From NCBI RefSeq assembly GCF_950295315.1, contig NC_080172.1:113167512-113231511 (forward strand): a stretch of 64,000 nucleotides of DNA, given 5' to 3'. Position 1 is the stretch's first letter; every line of letters starts with the position of its first letter. Of this stretch, positions 53,655 to 64,000 are shown in pieces. Below the pieces are notes generated by a model that searched no databases, had not been told where the DNA came from, and saw only the letters and a program-made list of their open reading frames with translations. The translations under genes were made by a program, and so were the position numbers. The DNA is from Erinaceus europaeus (taxonomy: Eukaryota > Chordata > Mammalia > Eulipotyphla > Erinaceidae).

Positions 53655-54385
53655 ATTATTTAAGCTTCATTTATTTAATGAGACCATATTAAAGCAAGAA
53701 CTGGAAACTTGTGACTATTTTAATGCAAAATAGATCATAGAATTTGTGGTACAGGAAAAGAGATGGTTGTTTAACATGTAGGGATAAATTTGATTATTAG
53801 TTCATATCTATGGAACACATAAATGACAAGATCATAAAAATCTGTGGAGCCTCTTCTGGCAAGATTGTGCCCCACAATGTGAGATATGATTCATTTGGCA
53901 TATTTTTCTATAAAAATGTACAATAGCCCATCTCAATGACATCTGGACTCATCTGTATAAAATGAGTGTTTAGGGCCATATTATTATTAATTCATGGTCC
54001 ATACTTCATCTGATCTATAAAAATCTAAGCACAATATGGCAAGCTGTTATTCCTCGTTTGAAAACATTAAGAAATTTTATATGCACCCTTAATTTTTACT
54101 AATGACACAGAATGTTGAAACTTGTTTTTATCTGCCAACCCATGAATGTGCCATCCTTATCTAAGACCTAGATAAATACTCACTAATGTACAGCAAAATT
54201 CAAATGGCACTTCCTACAAATAAGCCTGAAATAGAAATACATATTTCTTCAAACTTGTGGACCAAGATTACCTGAAACAAACATCATTTTACAGTCAGAA
54301 CTATCAAAAAAAGAAACTGTTTTTTATGACTCAATTGTTCTGTATTCTGGCAGACAAGAATATTTAAGGATAGTATTAGTCAGTT
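53655..54385. other. Repeat-poor AT-rich block, candidate conserved non-coding DNA
   Basis: No repeat recognised over about 730 bases. Contains 'gggccatattattattaattcatgg' near 53970 (TAAT-rich, homeodomain-like cores). No frame of note. Conservation not testable here. Confidence 0.4.
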
Positions 54386-54387
54386 GA

Positions 54388-54865
54388 AATCTTTTATTAG
54401 TGACTTAATAACAACTGAAAAGATTGTGGGTTAAGAGGGGTACAATTCCATACAGCTTCTACCACCAGAGTTTCATATCCCCCCCACCTCCATTGGAAGC
54501 TTTCCTAGTCTTTCCCTCTGGGAGAATAGAACCAGGATCATTATGGGGTGCAGAAGGTGGAAGGCCTAGCTTCTGTAATTGCTTCTCTAGTGGATATGGA
54601 CTTTGGCAGGTGGATCTACTCCCCCAGCCTCTCTCTTTCTCTTTCCCTAGTGGGGCAGAGCTCTGGGGAGGTGAGGTTCTAGGACACATTGTTGAGGTCG
54701 TCTTCCCAGGGAAGTTAGGTTGGCATCACGGTAACATCTGCAACTTGGAGGCTGAAAAGTATTAAGAGTCAAAGCAGAACAATTAATTAATAATCAGAAT
54801 CCTAAAGGCAAGAATAGAGTAGCCAAAATTTGAGGTCTTCATCCTGGAAAAAGCAAGGAAGTTTA
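54388..54865 (-). mobile_element. L1-type 3' region
   Basis: 'tttattagtgacttaataac' end, 'cattatggggtgcagaagg' and 'ggcaagaatagagtagcc' in order. Confidence 0.75.
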
Positions 54866-55559
54866 TATCTGAGCTGTTCATATGCTGAATAGTTTAGCAC
54901 CTGATTGTAGGGTGCTGGGGCGGTTGAGGAGACACACTGGAGTGAAGCTGGACTTTCCATTTACTTAGATATTCACTTTCTAGAATAATATTTCTCTGCT
55001 CAAACACTGTTGTGCATTGGGGACTTTGTTTAGAATGGGAGGTACTGATGAACTAACAAACAAGAAGTAAACAACTACAACGACCACAAAAGCACCATTA
55101 CTCCTGATGTTGTCAGAACTTAAGATTTAGTGAACACACTATAGTTCTCTAGTTGTCTGACATTGCCCAACTAAGTGATGTAGGCCAATACCTTTTTATG
55201 CTCACAGTTTTGTGGGCCATGAATTTGGGGAGAGCACAAAGTAGAGAGTCAACTCTGTTCCAGGGTGACTGTGATTCCATCTAGGATGGTCAGAGATAGA
55301 GGAATGTCAATTTAAGGTCTCATTGATAGCCTACCTCTGGGTTTCTTGGTTTTTTGATCTGTGAAGTCTTTAGGGAATAGAATATTTGAGGTGATTTCTT
55401 CACATGGTATCTTGAGCCTGGGCTGGCAGGATGACTTGAAGAACTATAAGTATCTGAACAATTCTTTCTCTATGCATTTTGAGTTAGGGCTTCTCAAAAG
55501 TATGGTGGTTGTCCACTACCTTATCTCCTGTGGTCCTAGTTAGAGAATCCATGGATTCC
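54866..55559. other. Unclassified segment
   Basis: No repeat or gene recognised. Confidence 0.35.
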
Positions 55560-56690
55560 CACACAGATATGATGGGCATAGACCTCTAAGGGATCCTTCT
55601 CTCCACCACCTCTGGTCACTTCCATCAGGAACGGTATCTTCTGTGCCCTCCCAGGATCTCGCCTTTACCATAAAGCAATGATGAGGGGGAAGCCCCTGTA
55701 TCTGAAGGGAAGCTGGGGTATCCTGCCTGACTTCTCAGGGAAGACTGGTCCTGAAATGAGTGCAGCCTGCAATGTTCCCAGCTGTGATCATGCGTTGTGA
55801 GCTCAGACCAATGGGGACTTAGAGGTTACACAGGCTCTGGTGCCAAATATAAATATAAGTATAAATATAAATAATATAAATATATGGACCTTGAGTCAGG
55901 TGGATGGAGGTAAATAGTTAATTTTATTCACAGATTTTTTTAAAAAATGGGAGCTACTCACTGCCCTAAATTCAAATTTCTAGCCCTTTTCTCTACTCTG
56001 ATACCATTCTCTCAGACAATATTCTTATCCAACTTCAGGCTAGCTATCAAACTCAAGAAAAATTACCATAGTTTTGTGTTCCCAGGAATATACCTAGAAT
56101 GGAATGCCTAGCTTTCTTCTACCCTATGATCCATAATGTCATCTACTCTAATCCTACTTTTTGGTTCCTGTTCATTAACCATTTTGTCTCAACTTTTGTC
56201 CTACCACCTTTCAGACACCGAGTTACAGATGCTACCATGATACCATCCTAATTTCTCTGGGCAGACAACCTCTCCGGTGTGTCCTGGAACCTCACCTCTC
56301 CAGAGCTCTGGTTCATTAACAACCTTGATCCAAACTCCCAGAGGGGGAGGAATGATAGGGAGAAGATAAGAGGGCTCTTAACTCCAGCTCCATTATCACC
56401 CAAAGAGAGAAGGAAAAAGAGAGGACATATGGAGGGAGTAATGTTGTCATCAGTGGTTTAGAGGGTAAGAAAGGATTGGATCAGGACAAGAAAGGGGGCA
56501 ACTATGTATAAATGTAGACAAATCATTGTAGGGATGATAATTTACCCATATCTACAACCCTGAGGGAACTGTGGTGACTTGCAGTGGGAAGACTGAAGAT
56601 GCAAAACTCTGGTGGTAGGAATGGTGTGGATTTAAACCCCTATTGACATGTAATTTTGTAAAATAAAATAAAAAAGTATAGTAGTCTTGG
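55560..56690 (+). mobile_element. Older L1-type 3' region, plus strand
   Basis: 'cctgaaatgagtgcagcctgc', 'gtgagctcagaccaatgg' and 'ggttacacaggctctggtgc' match the upstream part of the family (reverse of 37380-37480). 'gatgctaccatgataccatcc' and 'aactctggtggtaggaatgg' match its 3' part. An A-rich end follows near 56660. Confidence 0.65.
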
Positions 56691-56828
56691 ATGTAGTTAG
56701 TCTTCTTAAACAGCTAAGTAGATAGATACCTGACTTCTCCCAGAGCAAGATTCCTAGATCGTGGCATTGAGATTGTATTACCTAGCTTTAGAAATCCCAG
56801 CATGTATTTTCTGCATCCTTGCCAATGA

Positions 56829-56923
56829 TTTCACTGTGATAGTCATTTAAGTGATTATTACCTTAATGTTCACTCCTCTCTGTGGCAGATTATAGCTCAT
56901 CTTACTACTCCTATTAATAGATG
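56829..56923 (+). repeat. Left arm of a 95-bp inverted repeat
   Basis: This arm equals the reverse complement of 57316-57410 at 92 of 95 positions. It is followed by GATAT pentanucleotide repeats. It is not one of the SINE, L1 or LTR families here. Confidence 0.95.
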
Positions 56924-56960
56924 TGATATGATATGATATGATATGATATAATATAATATA
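56924..56960 (+). repeat. (GATAT)n array, left
   Basis: Tandem TGATA/ATATG units. A counterpart in reverse lies at 57261-57315, so the inverted symmetry extends beyond the 95-bp arms. Confidence 0.85.
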
Positions 56961-57235
56961 TAAATAACCGCAGGTGTAGGGGTGGGGTATTGCTTATGCT
57001 GTGGAGTGTATCTGTTACCACACAGAAGGACTCAGGCACCAGATGGGAACAACTGTAGTGAAGGGGGTTTCATGGATGGTGTAGTGGTGCTGTGGTGGCT
57101 TTCCTTCTTTTTGTCTCTCACTATCTCTTTTTGTTTCTCATTATCCATCCAGGAAAAAAAAAGAAAAAATAGATGGGGTGGTGTAATCATGTGGGCATTG
57201 AGTGATGCCCTTGGTGGCATAAAATAAAGTCACCA
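56961..57235 (+). other. Spacer of the inverted repeat
   Basis: Unclassified. 'gtgtagtggtgctgtggtgg', a CT stretch and an A-run give it a faint SINE-like order, but I cannot assign a family. The 81-codon frame inside is not convincing. Confidence 0.4.
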
Positions 57236-57315
57236 AGGCAATCAAGACTCAGAAGGAAGAGATATTATATTATATTAATTATATTATTTATATCATATCA
57301 TATCATATTATATTG

Positions 57316-57410
57316 CATCTGTTAATAGGAGTAGTAAGATGAGCTATAATCTGCCACAGAGAGGTGTGAACATTAAGGTAATAATCACTTAAATGACTAT
57401 CGCAGTGAAA
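57316..57410 (-). repeat. Right arm of the 95-bp inverted repeat
   Basis: Reverse complement of 56829-56923 with three substitutions. The spacing between arms is 392 bases. Confidence 0.95.
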
Positions 57411-57680
57411 AAAGTACAAGCTTCTTTATAGTAATCAAGAATTCTTGATTATAAATGACAGAAATCTATCCCACATGGGACAATGGAAAGGAAGAAATTC
57501 ACTAGCACACTTAATTGAGTAATCAGGGTCTGAGTGGTGATGCTGTAAGGACCTAGTCAATAATCTTGATTCCTGTCTATCAGTGACCCTTGCCTCTTCA
57601 CTCTGATAATTTTATTGTAAGAACAGAGCTAGTCAAATGATGGTAACAAAAGTTGCAGCTGCTCCTGTTGGCATTCTTTG

Positions 57681-57937
57681 TGTTGGTTTGGCCCCCTTCC
57701 CCCGACCTCTGAGAGAAATGGTTTGGTCCTTGCTAGTTTCGGGCCCCTCTTTCTGCCCGCCTCGTATGCTAAGGACGTCCAGAGTCCCAGCAGCAGTGGC
57801 AGAGGGAGAATGATGGAGAAGCACATGGTGTGGTGATTTGCCTGTTCGTGAATAAAGATTAAACTGCAGCTTCTCAGCCCAGGCGTGTGTCCCGAGTCTC
57901 TGTCTCTGTCTACCGCCACGAAGCTAGCCCGGCCTGC
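57681..57937 (+). mobile_element. Retroviral LTR remnant with lysine-type primer site
   Basis: It starts TGTTGG, has AATAAA at 57851-57856 and a GC-rich R/U5. It ends before TGGCGCCC at 57938. 'aataaagattaaactgca' and 'aagctagccc' are shared with the LTR at 33222-33543, so the two belong to related elements. The primer site is only partly preserved after the first 8-10 bases. The start is uncertain (57667 is an alternative). Confidence 0.65.
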
Positions 57938-58084
57938 TGGCGCCCCCAAAACATTAACAACATGCTCCAAGTTTAGCATGGCAAACTGGAGAAAAAAAAA
58001 GCTATCTTAATTCATTCTGAGTAGTTCTACCAAGAGTTTCTGGAGTTAAGTCATAAAAACATCCAAAGAGCAAACACCGTTTTC

Positions 58085-58340
58085 TATGTTCATGTAGTGC
58101 AATTTATAATAGCTAAGACTTGGAAACAACCCAAATGTCTAATAACAAACATATTAATGGCTAAATAAATTATGGCATATATACACAATGGAATATTATA
58201 CAGTTGTAAGGATGAATATATATACAGTATCGAAAGAACTAGAGGGGGTCATGTTGAGGGAAATATACCAGAAGAAGGGTGAATAATAGATTATCTTACT
58301 CACAGATGGGCTCTAAGAAACAAAGCCCAGGATAATACAG
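58085..58340 (+). mobile_element. L1 ORF2 end, plus strand
   Basis: 'gcaatttataatagctaagac', 'tggaaacaacccaaatgtc', 'acacaatggaatattatac' and 'tcttactcacagatggg' are the sense-strand order of L1 ORF2 3' ends. Confidence 0.75.
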
Positions 58341-58564
58341 ATTGAATTCTCAGTGGACCCTTGTGTATCACAGAAGATTGGTGACTCAGAAGGGGAAAGG
58401 GAGGATTAATTACTAAAGATAGCTTGGGGACATAAATCCTTATGGTGAATAAGATGATGACTTGCTTGAAGGTGAAGTATACTCATAACAATCTCAGGGA
58501 AATATGGAAATGTGCCCTTGTGATGACACAGGTCCTGTAAATAAATATTTCCTCTGGAAAGTGA

Positions 58565-58795
58565 TACCGACAGGCCACACAGTGGTACACCTGGTAAAAC
58601 ACATATATTAAAGTGCACAAGGACCCAAATTCAAGACCCTGGTTTCCACCTGCAGAGGGAAAGATTCATGAGTGGTGAAGCTGGTGTCTCTTAGTTTCTT
58701 TCCCTCTCTGTCGCTTCCCCCTCAATCCTCTCTTTCTGTATCCATAAATAAATAAATAAATAAATAAATTAATTAAATAATTTTAAAAAGACCTT
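58565..58795 (+). mobile_element. Family B SINE
   Basis: Degraded head 'ggccacacagtggtacacc', 'ccaaattcaagaccctgg', core and AAAT tail. Confidence 0.8.
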
Positions 58796-59955
58796 TTTTT
58801 TTTAATAAAGTGACACTTTTTTAAACAAAGAGGAAGAATATCAATGTAAGTTGATTGATATCTATGCAGAAAATAGTACGTTTTTAACTAGAAGTGACTC
58901 AGTTACCATCAGTGGAAATGTGAGTTGCAGAGCTAAGTTGAGCTCAACTGTAGAAGGCCGTAAACAATAAAAATAAGTTTTTGGAGTTGTGACTGTGCCA
59001 ATGTTTGGGGTGATGATTTTCCACCAGCATCTTACCTTTTCTTCCCTGACTGTGCAATAAATACATAGACCTGGTCTTCTCAAGAGCATAATTTTCTTCC
59101 CTAAATCATTCTAAAGATACTCCAGTTACCAGGTACTTCTACCAACAAAACTCCAAGGTTAACTTTTTGGAAGGGAGGAATTATCATTCATGTTTCCATT
59201 CTAATTAGGATAGTGAATTTTGGAGTCCTCACAAATGCATCTATTACAACTTTCTCTATTCTAGTTCCAGAACATTGAGATAGTAACCAAAATCTATTCC
59301 ATATTTTTCCTTTGTTCTAACTACAAAAGACAGATTGACAGACTTCTTCTTCTAGTGTTTGCCCGGCTAGCAAGGATCGTCAGTTTCCCCAATGAATGGG
59401 TACTCACGAGATGCACCATGGGAAGGTCGATCCAATGCATCCCATTGAGAGACTAATCACTTTCACCTCTACTCAAATAATTGATACTCCCATCAAAAAA
59501 CTCACCATATGGTACTATAATTTCTGGTATAAGAATCCCTCTGTGTAGACTTGATCATTTGTTAAACTGCCTCTCTCTGAGTCTATTACTGCAGAGCTCT
59601 GTGTACACTCTCCCTGGTGGAGACCGATACTGCTTCTTGCAGTAAATTATGTCAAACTTTTTGTTTGTGTTACTCTAGTAAACTAAATGTTGACCTCTCC
59701 ATAGAGAGATTTTAAGAAGTTACCATTTAATTTCGCTATTGTATTTTCCCTTTTGCAATACAAACATCCTGGATCCTAACATGAAGATGTAACAATGTAA
59801 AAATAACCTTTGTACTGTAAAGTACTAACCTCTGAGAGGATCTTTGGTATGGAGCCCAGTCAAGGGAAAACTGATTGTTGCATGGCCTCTAGAATGAATG
59901 GTACTCCCTTGAAAGAAAGAATACAACTTTTCCATCAAGTATTATTCTTGTTTGA
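58796..59955. other. Unclassified block
   Basis: 59340-59660 holds 'cctctctctgagtctattactgc' and 'ctccctggtggagaccgat', which could be an old LTR, but I see no ends or duplications. The remainder is unclassified. Confidence 0.35.
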
Positions 59956-59959
59956 CAAA

Positions 59960-60050
59960 GAAAGGTTATTGTGTGTCCAGAGAGGTGACTTAGTGAATGC
60001 AGGGCTTAAAGAGTTTAACCCCAGGTTTGATCTCTGGCATTGCAAATGGT
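59960..60050 (+). mobile_element. Family D SINE head, interrupted
   Basis: 'agagaggtgacttagtgaatgc' and 'aggtttgatctctggcattgc' are the tRNA-like head. A family A SINE follows at once. Confidence 0.5.
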
Positions 60051-60054
60051 ATTC

Positions 60055-60345
60055 TTCTTCTTCTTTTTTATTTTTTTTTATTTATTCCCTTTTTGTTGCC
60101 CTTGTTGTCTTATTGTTGTAGTTATTATTGTTGTTGTCATCGTTGTTGGATAGGACAAAGAGAAACGGAGAGAGGAGGGGAAGACAGAGAGGGGGAGAGA
60201 AAGATAGACACCTGCAGACCTGCTTCACCGCCTGTGAAGCGACTCCCCTGCAGGTGGGGAGCCAGGTTCGAACCAGGATCCTTATGCCGGTCCTTGTGCT
60301 TTGCGCCACCTGCGCTTAACCCGCTGCGCTACAGCCCGACTCCCC
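60055..60345 (-). mobile_element. Family A SINE, well preserved
   Basis: The minus strand has a canonical A box ('gtagcgcagcgggttaagcg'), the linker 'gcgcaaagcacaaggac', B box 'ggttcgaacc', core and the full CAA-rich tail. CpGs are largely intact. This is the best reference copy of family A here and probably one of the youngest. Confidence 0.9.
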
Positions 60346-60349
60346 CTTC

Positions 60350-60900
60350 TTTTTTTTTTTTTTCAATTGTGATTTAATAATGGTTTACATGATTGTGGAT
60401 GTGAGGGTGATCTGGCTGAAATATCTGTCACTCCATTGATGACTAGGGTTGATTCAGCTGATCTGGCTGGATAGGCAGGTATCCTCCTCCTAACCTGTCC
60501 ATTTGCATCCTTCCTGAAGCTGCCCTCTCAGTCAAAGATGATGATCTTCCATAAATAGAGACAGGCTAGTCTTTGGTCAATGGTATAGGAGTAGCTGTGA
60601 TCCCCACTAGAACCTCCAAGTAAGCTCTCAAGGTTTAAAGGATTGTGACTTTACAGTTCCTCATCATACCCACCACTACTGCTACCTTCAGAGCAGCTAT
60701 AGTTCTCACAAAGTCTTAAGACAGTTTAGCTAACCACCCTTTTTTGCAAGTTCATATAATTGATCTATATTTTACATATGAGCAAAACCATCTAGCTGTT
60801 GTCTTTCATCTCTTTGCTTACTTCACTAAGCATAATTATAAAAGTCAGTTGACTTGAGTTTCCATGCTGCCTGTCCATTGATGGGCTCTAATGCTAACAA
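60350..60900 (-). mobile_element. Old L1 3' fragment
   Basis: 'tgtgatttaataatggtttac', 'gttctcacaaagtcttaag', 'catctctttgcttacttcac' and 'ctgcctgtccattgatggg' follow antisense order. Confidence 0.6.
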
Positions 60901-60916
60901 TAAGAATTGTAGTTAG

Positions 60917-61124
60917 GGGACCAGGTGGTGACACATCTGGTTAAGTGCACACATTACAGCATTACAGTGCATAATGACCTGGGTTCAAACCCCCACTTCT
61001 TACGTGCAGGGGGGAAGCTTACAAGCAGTGAAGCAGTGCTGCAGGTCTCTCTCTCTCTCTCCACCCTCTAAATTTCTCTCTGTCCTATCAAATAATAAAT
61101 AAATAAATAAACAAATAAATAAAC
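60917..61124 (+). mobile_element. Family B SINE with 9-bp duplication
   Basis: Head 'gggaccaggtggtgacacatc', B box 'gggttcaaacccccac', core and AAAT tail. 'tgtagttag' lies at 60908-60916 and 61125-61133. Confidence 0.9.
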
Positions 61125-61157
61125 TGTAGTTAGACCCAGACTCTCTGAAAACTAAGT

Positions 61158-61462
61158 AGGGGGCTAGGTGGTGGTGCGCCTGGTTAAGCACACATAGTAT
61201 GAAGCACAAGGACCCACGTGAAGATCTGGGTTCCAGCCCAGGCTCCCTACCTGCAAGGAGGATGCTTCACAAGTGGTGAAGCAGGTCTGCAGGTGACTTT
61301 CTATTCTCTCTACCTCTCCTTCTTCATCTCTCTCTCTCCTCTCATTTTCTCTCTGCCCTATCCAATAAAATATAAAAAATGTCCACCAGGAGAAGTGAAT
61401 TCATAGTGCCAGTGCCAAACCCCAGTGATTACCCTGGAGGCAAAACAAACAAACAAACAAAC
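61158..61462 (+). mobile_element. SINE with extended 3' module
   Basis: 'ggggctaggtggtggtgcgcc' head, 'gggttccagcccaggctcc', core, 'cctatccaataaaatat', module 'tccaccaggagaagtgaa ... cccagtgattaccctgg' and a CAAA tail. Confidence 0.85.
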
Positions 61463-62433
61463 CACTAGGCAGTCATTGAAAGGAATTAGGAGGAGAATAA
61501 GAGGGACAGAGAAAGGAATCTCATTTGGTATAATGTCACTTGGATTTGCATGGGAGGCTCTCATGAGTCATATGTATTCCTAAACCAATGTACATTGTCT
61601 TTAACTTTTATTAAAATAGATGTAACTAGGGCCAGAAAAAAATAATTCACTTGGATACCATATACCTGACATCGGTTTGAGTTCAGTATACTGGGAGAAT
61701 CTTCTGTGTGGTGTTCTTTGGAAAAGTCATCTAGAATGCAAAGTCACATAGAAGACCACATATACATATATAATATTGCACAAGTGGTTGATTCCAGGGC
61801 TATTTAAAATGTCAAAGCTTGTGGACGGTTGATGTCACTAATGATAGACAAAGGAGTAGTACTCTGGTCTTTTAAAGTCTTCTTGTATAAGGAGAAAGTG
61901 ATCTGATGTTGCTGTGGTTGTCTCTCTAGATTGAGGCTCATAGTTAGAACTCCTTGCTCAGTTCTTCACATTTGTTCTCCATTGAGTCAGAGCGACTATT
62001 TATTTAATGTTTATTATTTGTAGTGTTTACTACAAACAATATTTACAGTATGCATCATTAACACAGAGTCCAAATACTACATGTATAATATATGAGACCT
62101 AAAACAACACATTACCATTTGTTTCCTCTTGTTCTTTGTGCTGTTGTCATATTTTGCTTTTATAGATGCAACCCTGCACACATTGGTTTTCGCTTGAAAC
62201 TGTCTATTAAATTTTCAATGAATTAAAATATGAAAGAAGAATATTTGGGATGTAATGCCTTCTTTTGCATTTTTTAAGTAGAAGTTTCCATCCCATAGGC
62301 TTATTCTTCTACCTAAAGGAATTCTATTAACAAAAATATGCTGGTGATAGGTCCTCTCAATTTTTATTAACTTAAAACCTTTTTCTTTCACATTTATTTT
62401 TGAAAGATATTGTTGGTTAGAAAAGCCAAAGTT
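61463..62433. other. Unclassified AT-rich block, possible family D SINE
   Basis: 61625-61760 ('agggccagaaaaaaataattcac', 'cggtttgagttcagtatac') may be an old SINE. Otherwise no repeat or gene recognised. Confidence 0.35.
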
Positions 62434-62620
62434 TGAGGGACCCAGAAGGTAGCAAAATGGATAGAACATTGAAATTTTAAGCATGATGTACCAAGCTCAG
62501 CCCCCACCATCATATGTTCCAGAGTGATACTCTGGTTCTCTCTTCTTCCTCCTTCTCATCTTTTTTCTACTGCCTCCTCCACTTCCTCCTTTCTCTCATA
62601 AATAAATAAACTTTTGAAAA
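62434..62620 (+). mobile_element. Family D SINE
   Basis: 'agggacccagaaggtagcaaaa', 'gtaccaagctcagccccc', 'ccagagtgatactctggttctc', CT tract and AAAT tail. Same order as the reverse of 33826-33979. Confidence 0.65.
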
Positions 62621-63112
62621 AAGAAGTCAAGGTTTACAAGTGTCTTTGTTTTTTTTGTTTGTTTGTTTGTTTTTGTTTTTTGGTTTTTTTTGCAGTGCTT
62701 TCCAATTTCCTAGATTATCTTCTGGTTTGCATAGATTGTGCTGAGATGGCTGACATCATTCTTACCTTCTCAGTGCACCTTGCCATTTTACATCTTACTC
62801 ATTTTAAGATTTTCACATTCTCACACGGTGTCTACTCTTTTTGAAACTGTATAATAGTGTTATATGTGCTTATCCTGTTTAGCATTTACTGAAGCTCTTG
62901 AACTTAACGGTTCACACTTGGAAAGCATTTGTTTTTATTTCTCCAAATATTGCTTCTGCTCCTGCCTTTATCCCCATCCCCTGCTCCTGACATCACCCTC
63001 CTAAGACTCTAGACTCATGTATTTTAGACATTTCTGCTAGTCTTATTCTATACTTTTAAAGCCATCGATCATTTATTTAACATTATTTAACCGTACAGTA
63101 ATCTATAAAATT
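62621..63112. other. Unclassified segment
   Basis: A T/G-run at 62648-62690. No gene recognised. The 76-codon frame across the run is a chance frame. Confidence 0.35.
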
Positions 63113-63120
63113 TCATTTCA

Positions 63121-63325
63121 GGGGCCAGGTGGTGGTGCATCTGGTTGAGTGCACATGTCCCAATGCAGAAAGTCTTGGGTTCAAGTCCCCATTCCCTAAC
63201 TGCAGGGGGAAATCTTTGCGAGTGGTGAAGCAGGGCTGCAGGTGTCTCTCTGCCTCTTTTCGTCTCTATTTCACTCTCAATTTCTTGCCGTCTCTATCTA
63301 ATAAATAAATAAAGATAATAAAACA
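63121..63325 (+). mobile_element. Family B SINE with 8-bp duplication
   Basis: 'ggggccaggtggtggtgcatc' head, 'gggttcaagtccccatt' B box, core and tail 'ctaataaataaataaagataa'. 'tcatttca' lies at 63113-63120 and 63326-63333. Confidence 0.9.
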
Positions 63326-63333
63326 TCATTTCA

Positions 63334-63640
63334 TATATTGTATTTTTTAATCCCTAGAAGTTCCATTTTGTTCGGATTCAAAGATTCTATATTCTTCTTC
63401 TTATAATTATGTTTTATTTTACAACTTTGAACATGCTAAGCATGCCTAAAATAGTTATAGTAATACCCATATTTACTAATACTTCCATTTATTATTTCTG
63501 GATCTCTTTCCATATACTGATTTTTTTCTTTCAGCCTGTGAGTCATACCTCATTGCTTCTTTGTACATATTTTAATTTTTATTTAATCCCATGCACTATG
63601 AATTATGCATCTTGGGGTGCTAGATTTTTTCTCTTTCTAT
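63334..63640. other. Unclassified AT-rich segment
   Basis: No repeat or gene recognised. The 88-codon plus frame at 63409-63675 ends inside the next LINE and has no domain. Confidence 0.35.
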
Positions 63641-63642
63641 TT

Positions 63643-64000
63643 TTAAAGTTTTTATTTATAAAAAGGAAACACTGACAAAATCATAATATAAGATGGGTAC
63701 ACACAGTTCCTGCCACCTGAACTCCATATCCCATCTCCTCCCCTGATAGCTTCTTCATTCTTTATTCCTCTAGGAATATGGACCCAGGGTCATTATGGGG
63801 TGCAGAAGGTGGAAGGTCTGGCTTCTGAAATTGCTTCTTCACTGAAGATGGGCATTGGCTGGTCGATTCATACTCCCAGCCTGTCTCTTTCTTTCCCTAG
63901 TGGTGACAGGGATCTGGGGAAGTGGGGCTCCAGGACTCATTGGTGGGGTTGTCTGCCCTGCGAAGTTCAGTTGGCATCATGGTAGCATCTGGAACCTGGT
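63643..64000 (-). mobile_element. L1-type 3' region, cut by window edge
   Basis: 'tttttatttataaaaaggaaac' end, then 'cccctgatagcttcttcat', 'aatatggacccagggtcatt' and 'ggcatcatggtagcatctgg'. It continues beyond the window. Confidence 0.8.

Noticed and set aside
57629..57979. 116-codon minus frame
   Set aside because: It is antisense to an LTR and its primer site, and has no domain.

Overview
The window looks like non-coding nuclear DNA of a placental mammal. It is AT-rich and CpG-poor, and it is packed with SINEs, LINE-1, MIR-like relics, microsatellites, LTRs and DNA-transposon relics. I found no host protein-coding gene, no spliced exon set, no structural RNA gene and no CRISPR array. The open frames are repeat-derived or chance frames. 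The commonest SINE has a tRNA-like head with Pol III boxes, a conserved core around 'tcacaagtggtgaagcagg', a pyrimidine-rich middle and an A-rich tail. Together with a hedgehog-like L1 3' end this suggests an erinaceid (hedgehog, order Eulipotyphla). That assignment rests on recognising repeat families, not on a search. The window may be intergenic or intronic.

Layout. 1-12.4 kb: SINEs and long copies of an L1-type 3' region, mostly on the minus strand, some nested (6.2-6.5 kb and 6.8-8.15 kb), with MIR-like relics. 12.4-20.4 kb: microsatellites, SINE-in-SINE composites, a 1.3-kb LINE 3' region, a solo LTR (14.98-15.45 kb) and the largest repeat-poor block (17.4-18.7 kb). 20.5-21.9 kb: a LINE 3' end, then a Tigger-like DNA transposon with paired ends, TA duplications and a frameshifted DNA-binding domain. 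22-33 kb: SINEs, L1 fragments, a mariner-like end and GA/TTCC arrays. 33.2-34.7 kb: an LTR with a lysine-tRNA primer-binding site, two SINEs and a class II solo LTR.

35-44 kb: nested SINEs, L1 3' regions and long polypyrimidine arrays. 44.6-47.9 kb: a second class II solo LTR in the opposite orientation, then a 2.1-kb rearranged L1 with its 5' UTR, the ORF1 start and part of ORF2. 48-52.7 kb: SINEs, a repeat-poor block (49.4-50.6 kb) and an open 173-codon frame that reads as the C-terminus of a non-L1, non-LTR retrotransposon. 53-64 kb: old L1 pieces, a repeat-poor block (53.65-54.4 kb), a 95-bp inverted repeat (56.83-57.41 kb), another lysine-primed LTR, and more SINE and L1 copies.

The elements do not act as a pathway. 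They record successive insertions: older MIR, L1 and DNA-transposon relics were interrupted by SINEs, L1 3' ends and endogenous retroviruses, several with target-site duplications still readable. The best candidates for something undescribed are the non-L1 retrotransposon ORF (50.9-51.4 kb), the 95-bp inverted repeat, and the recurrent inverted SINE-in-SINE composites.
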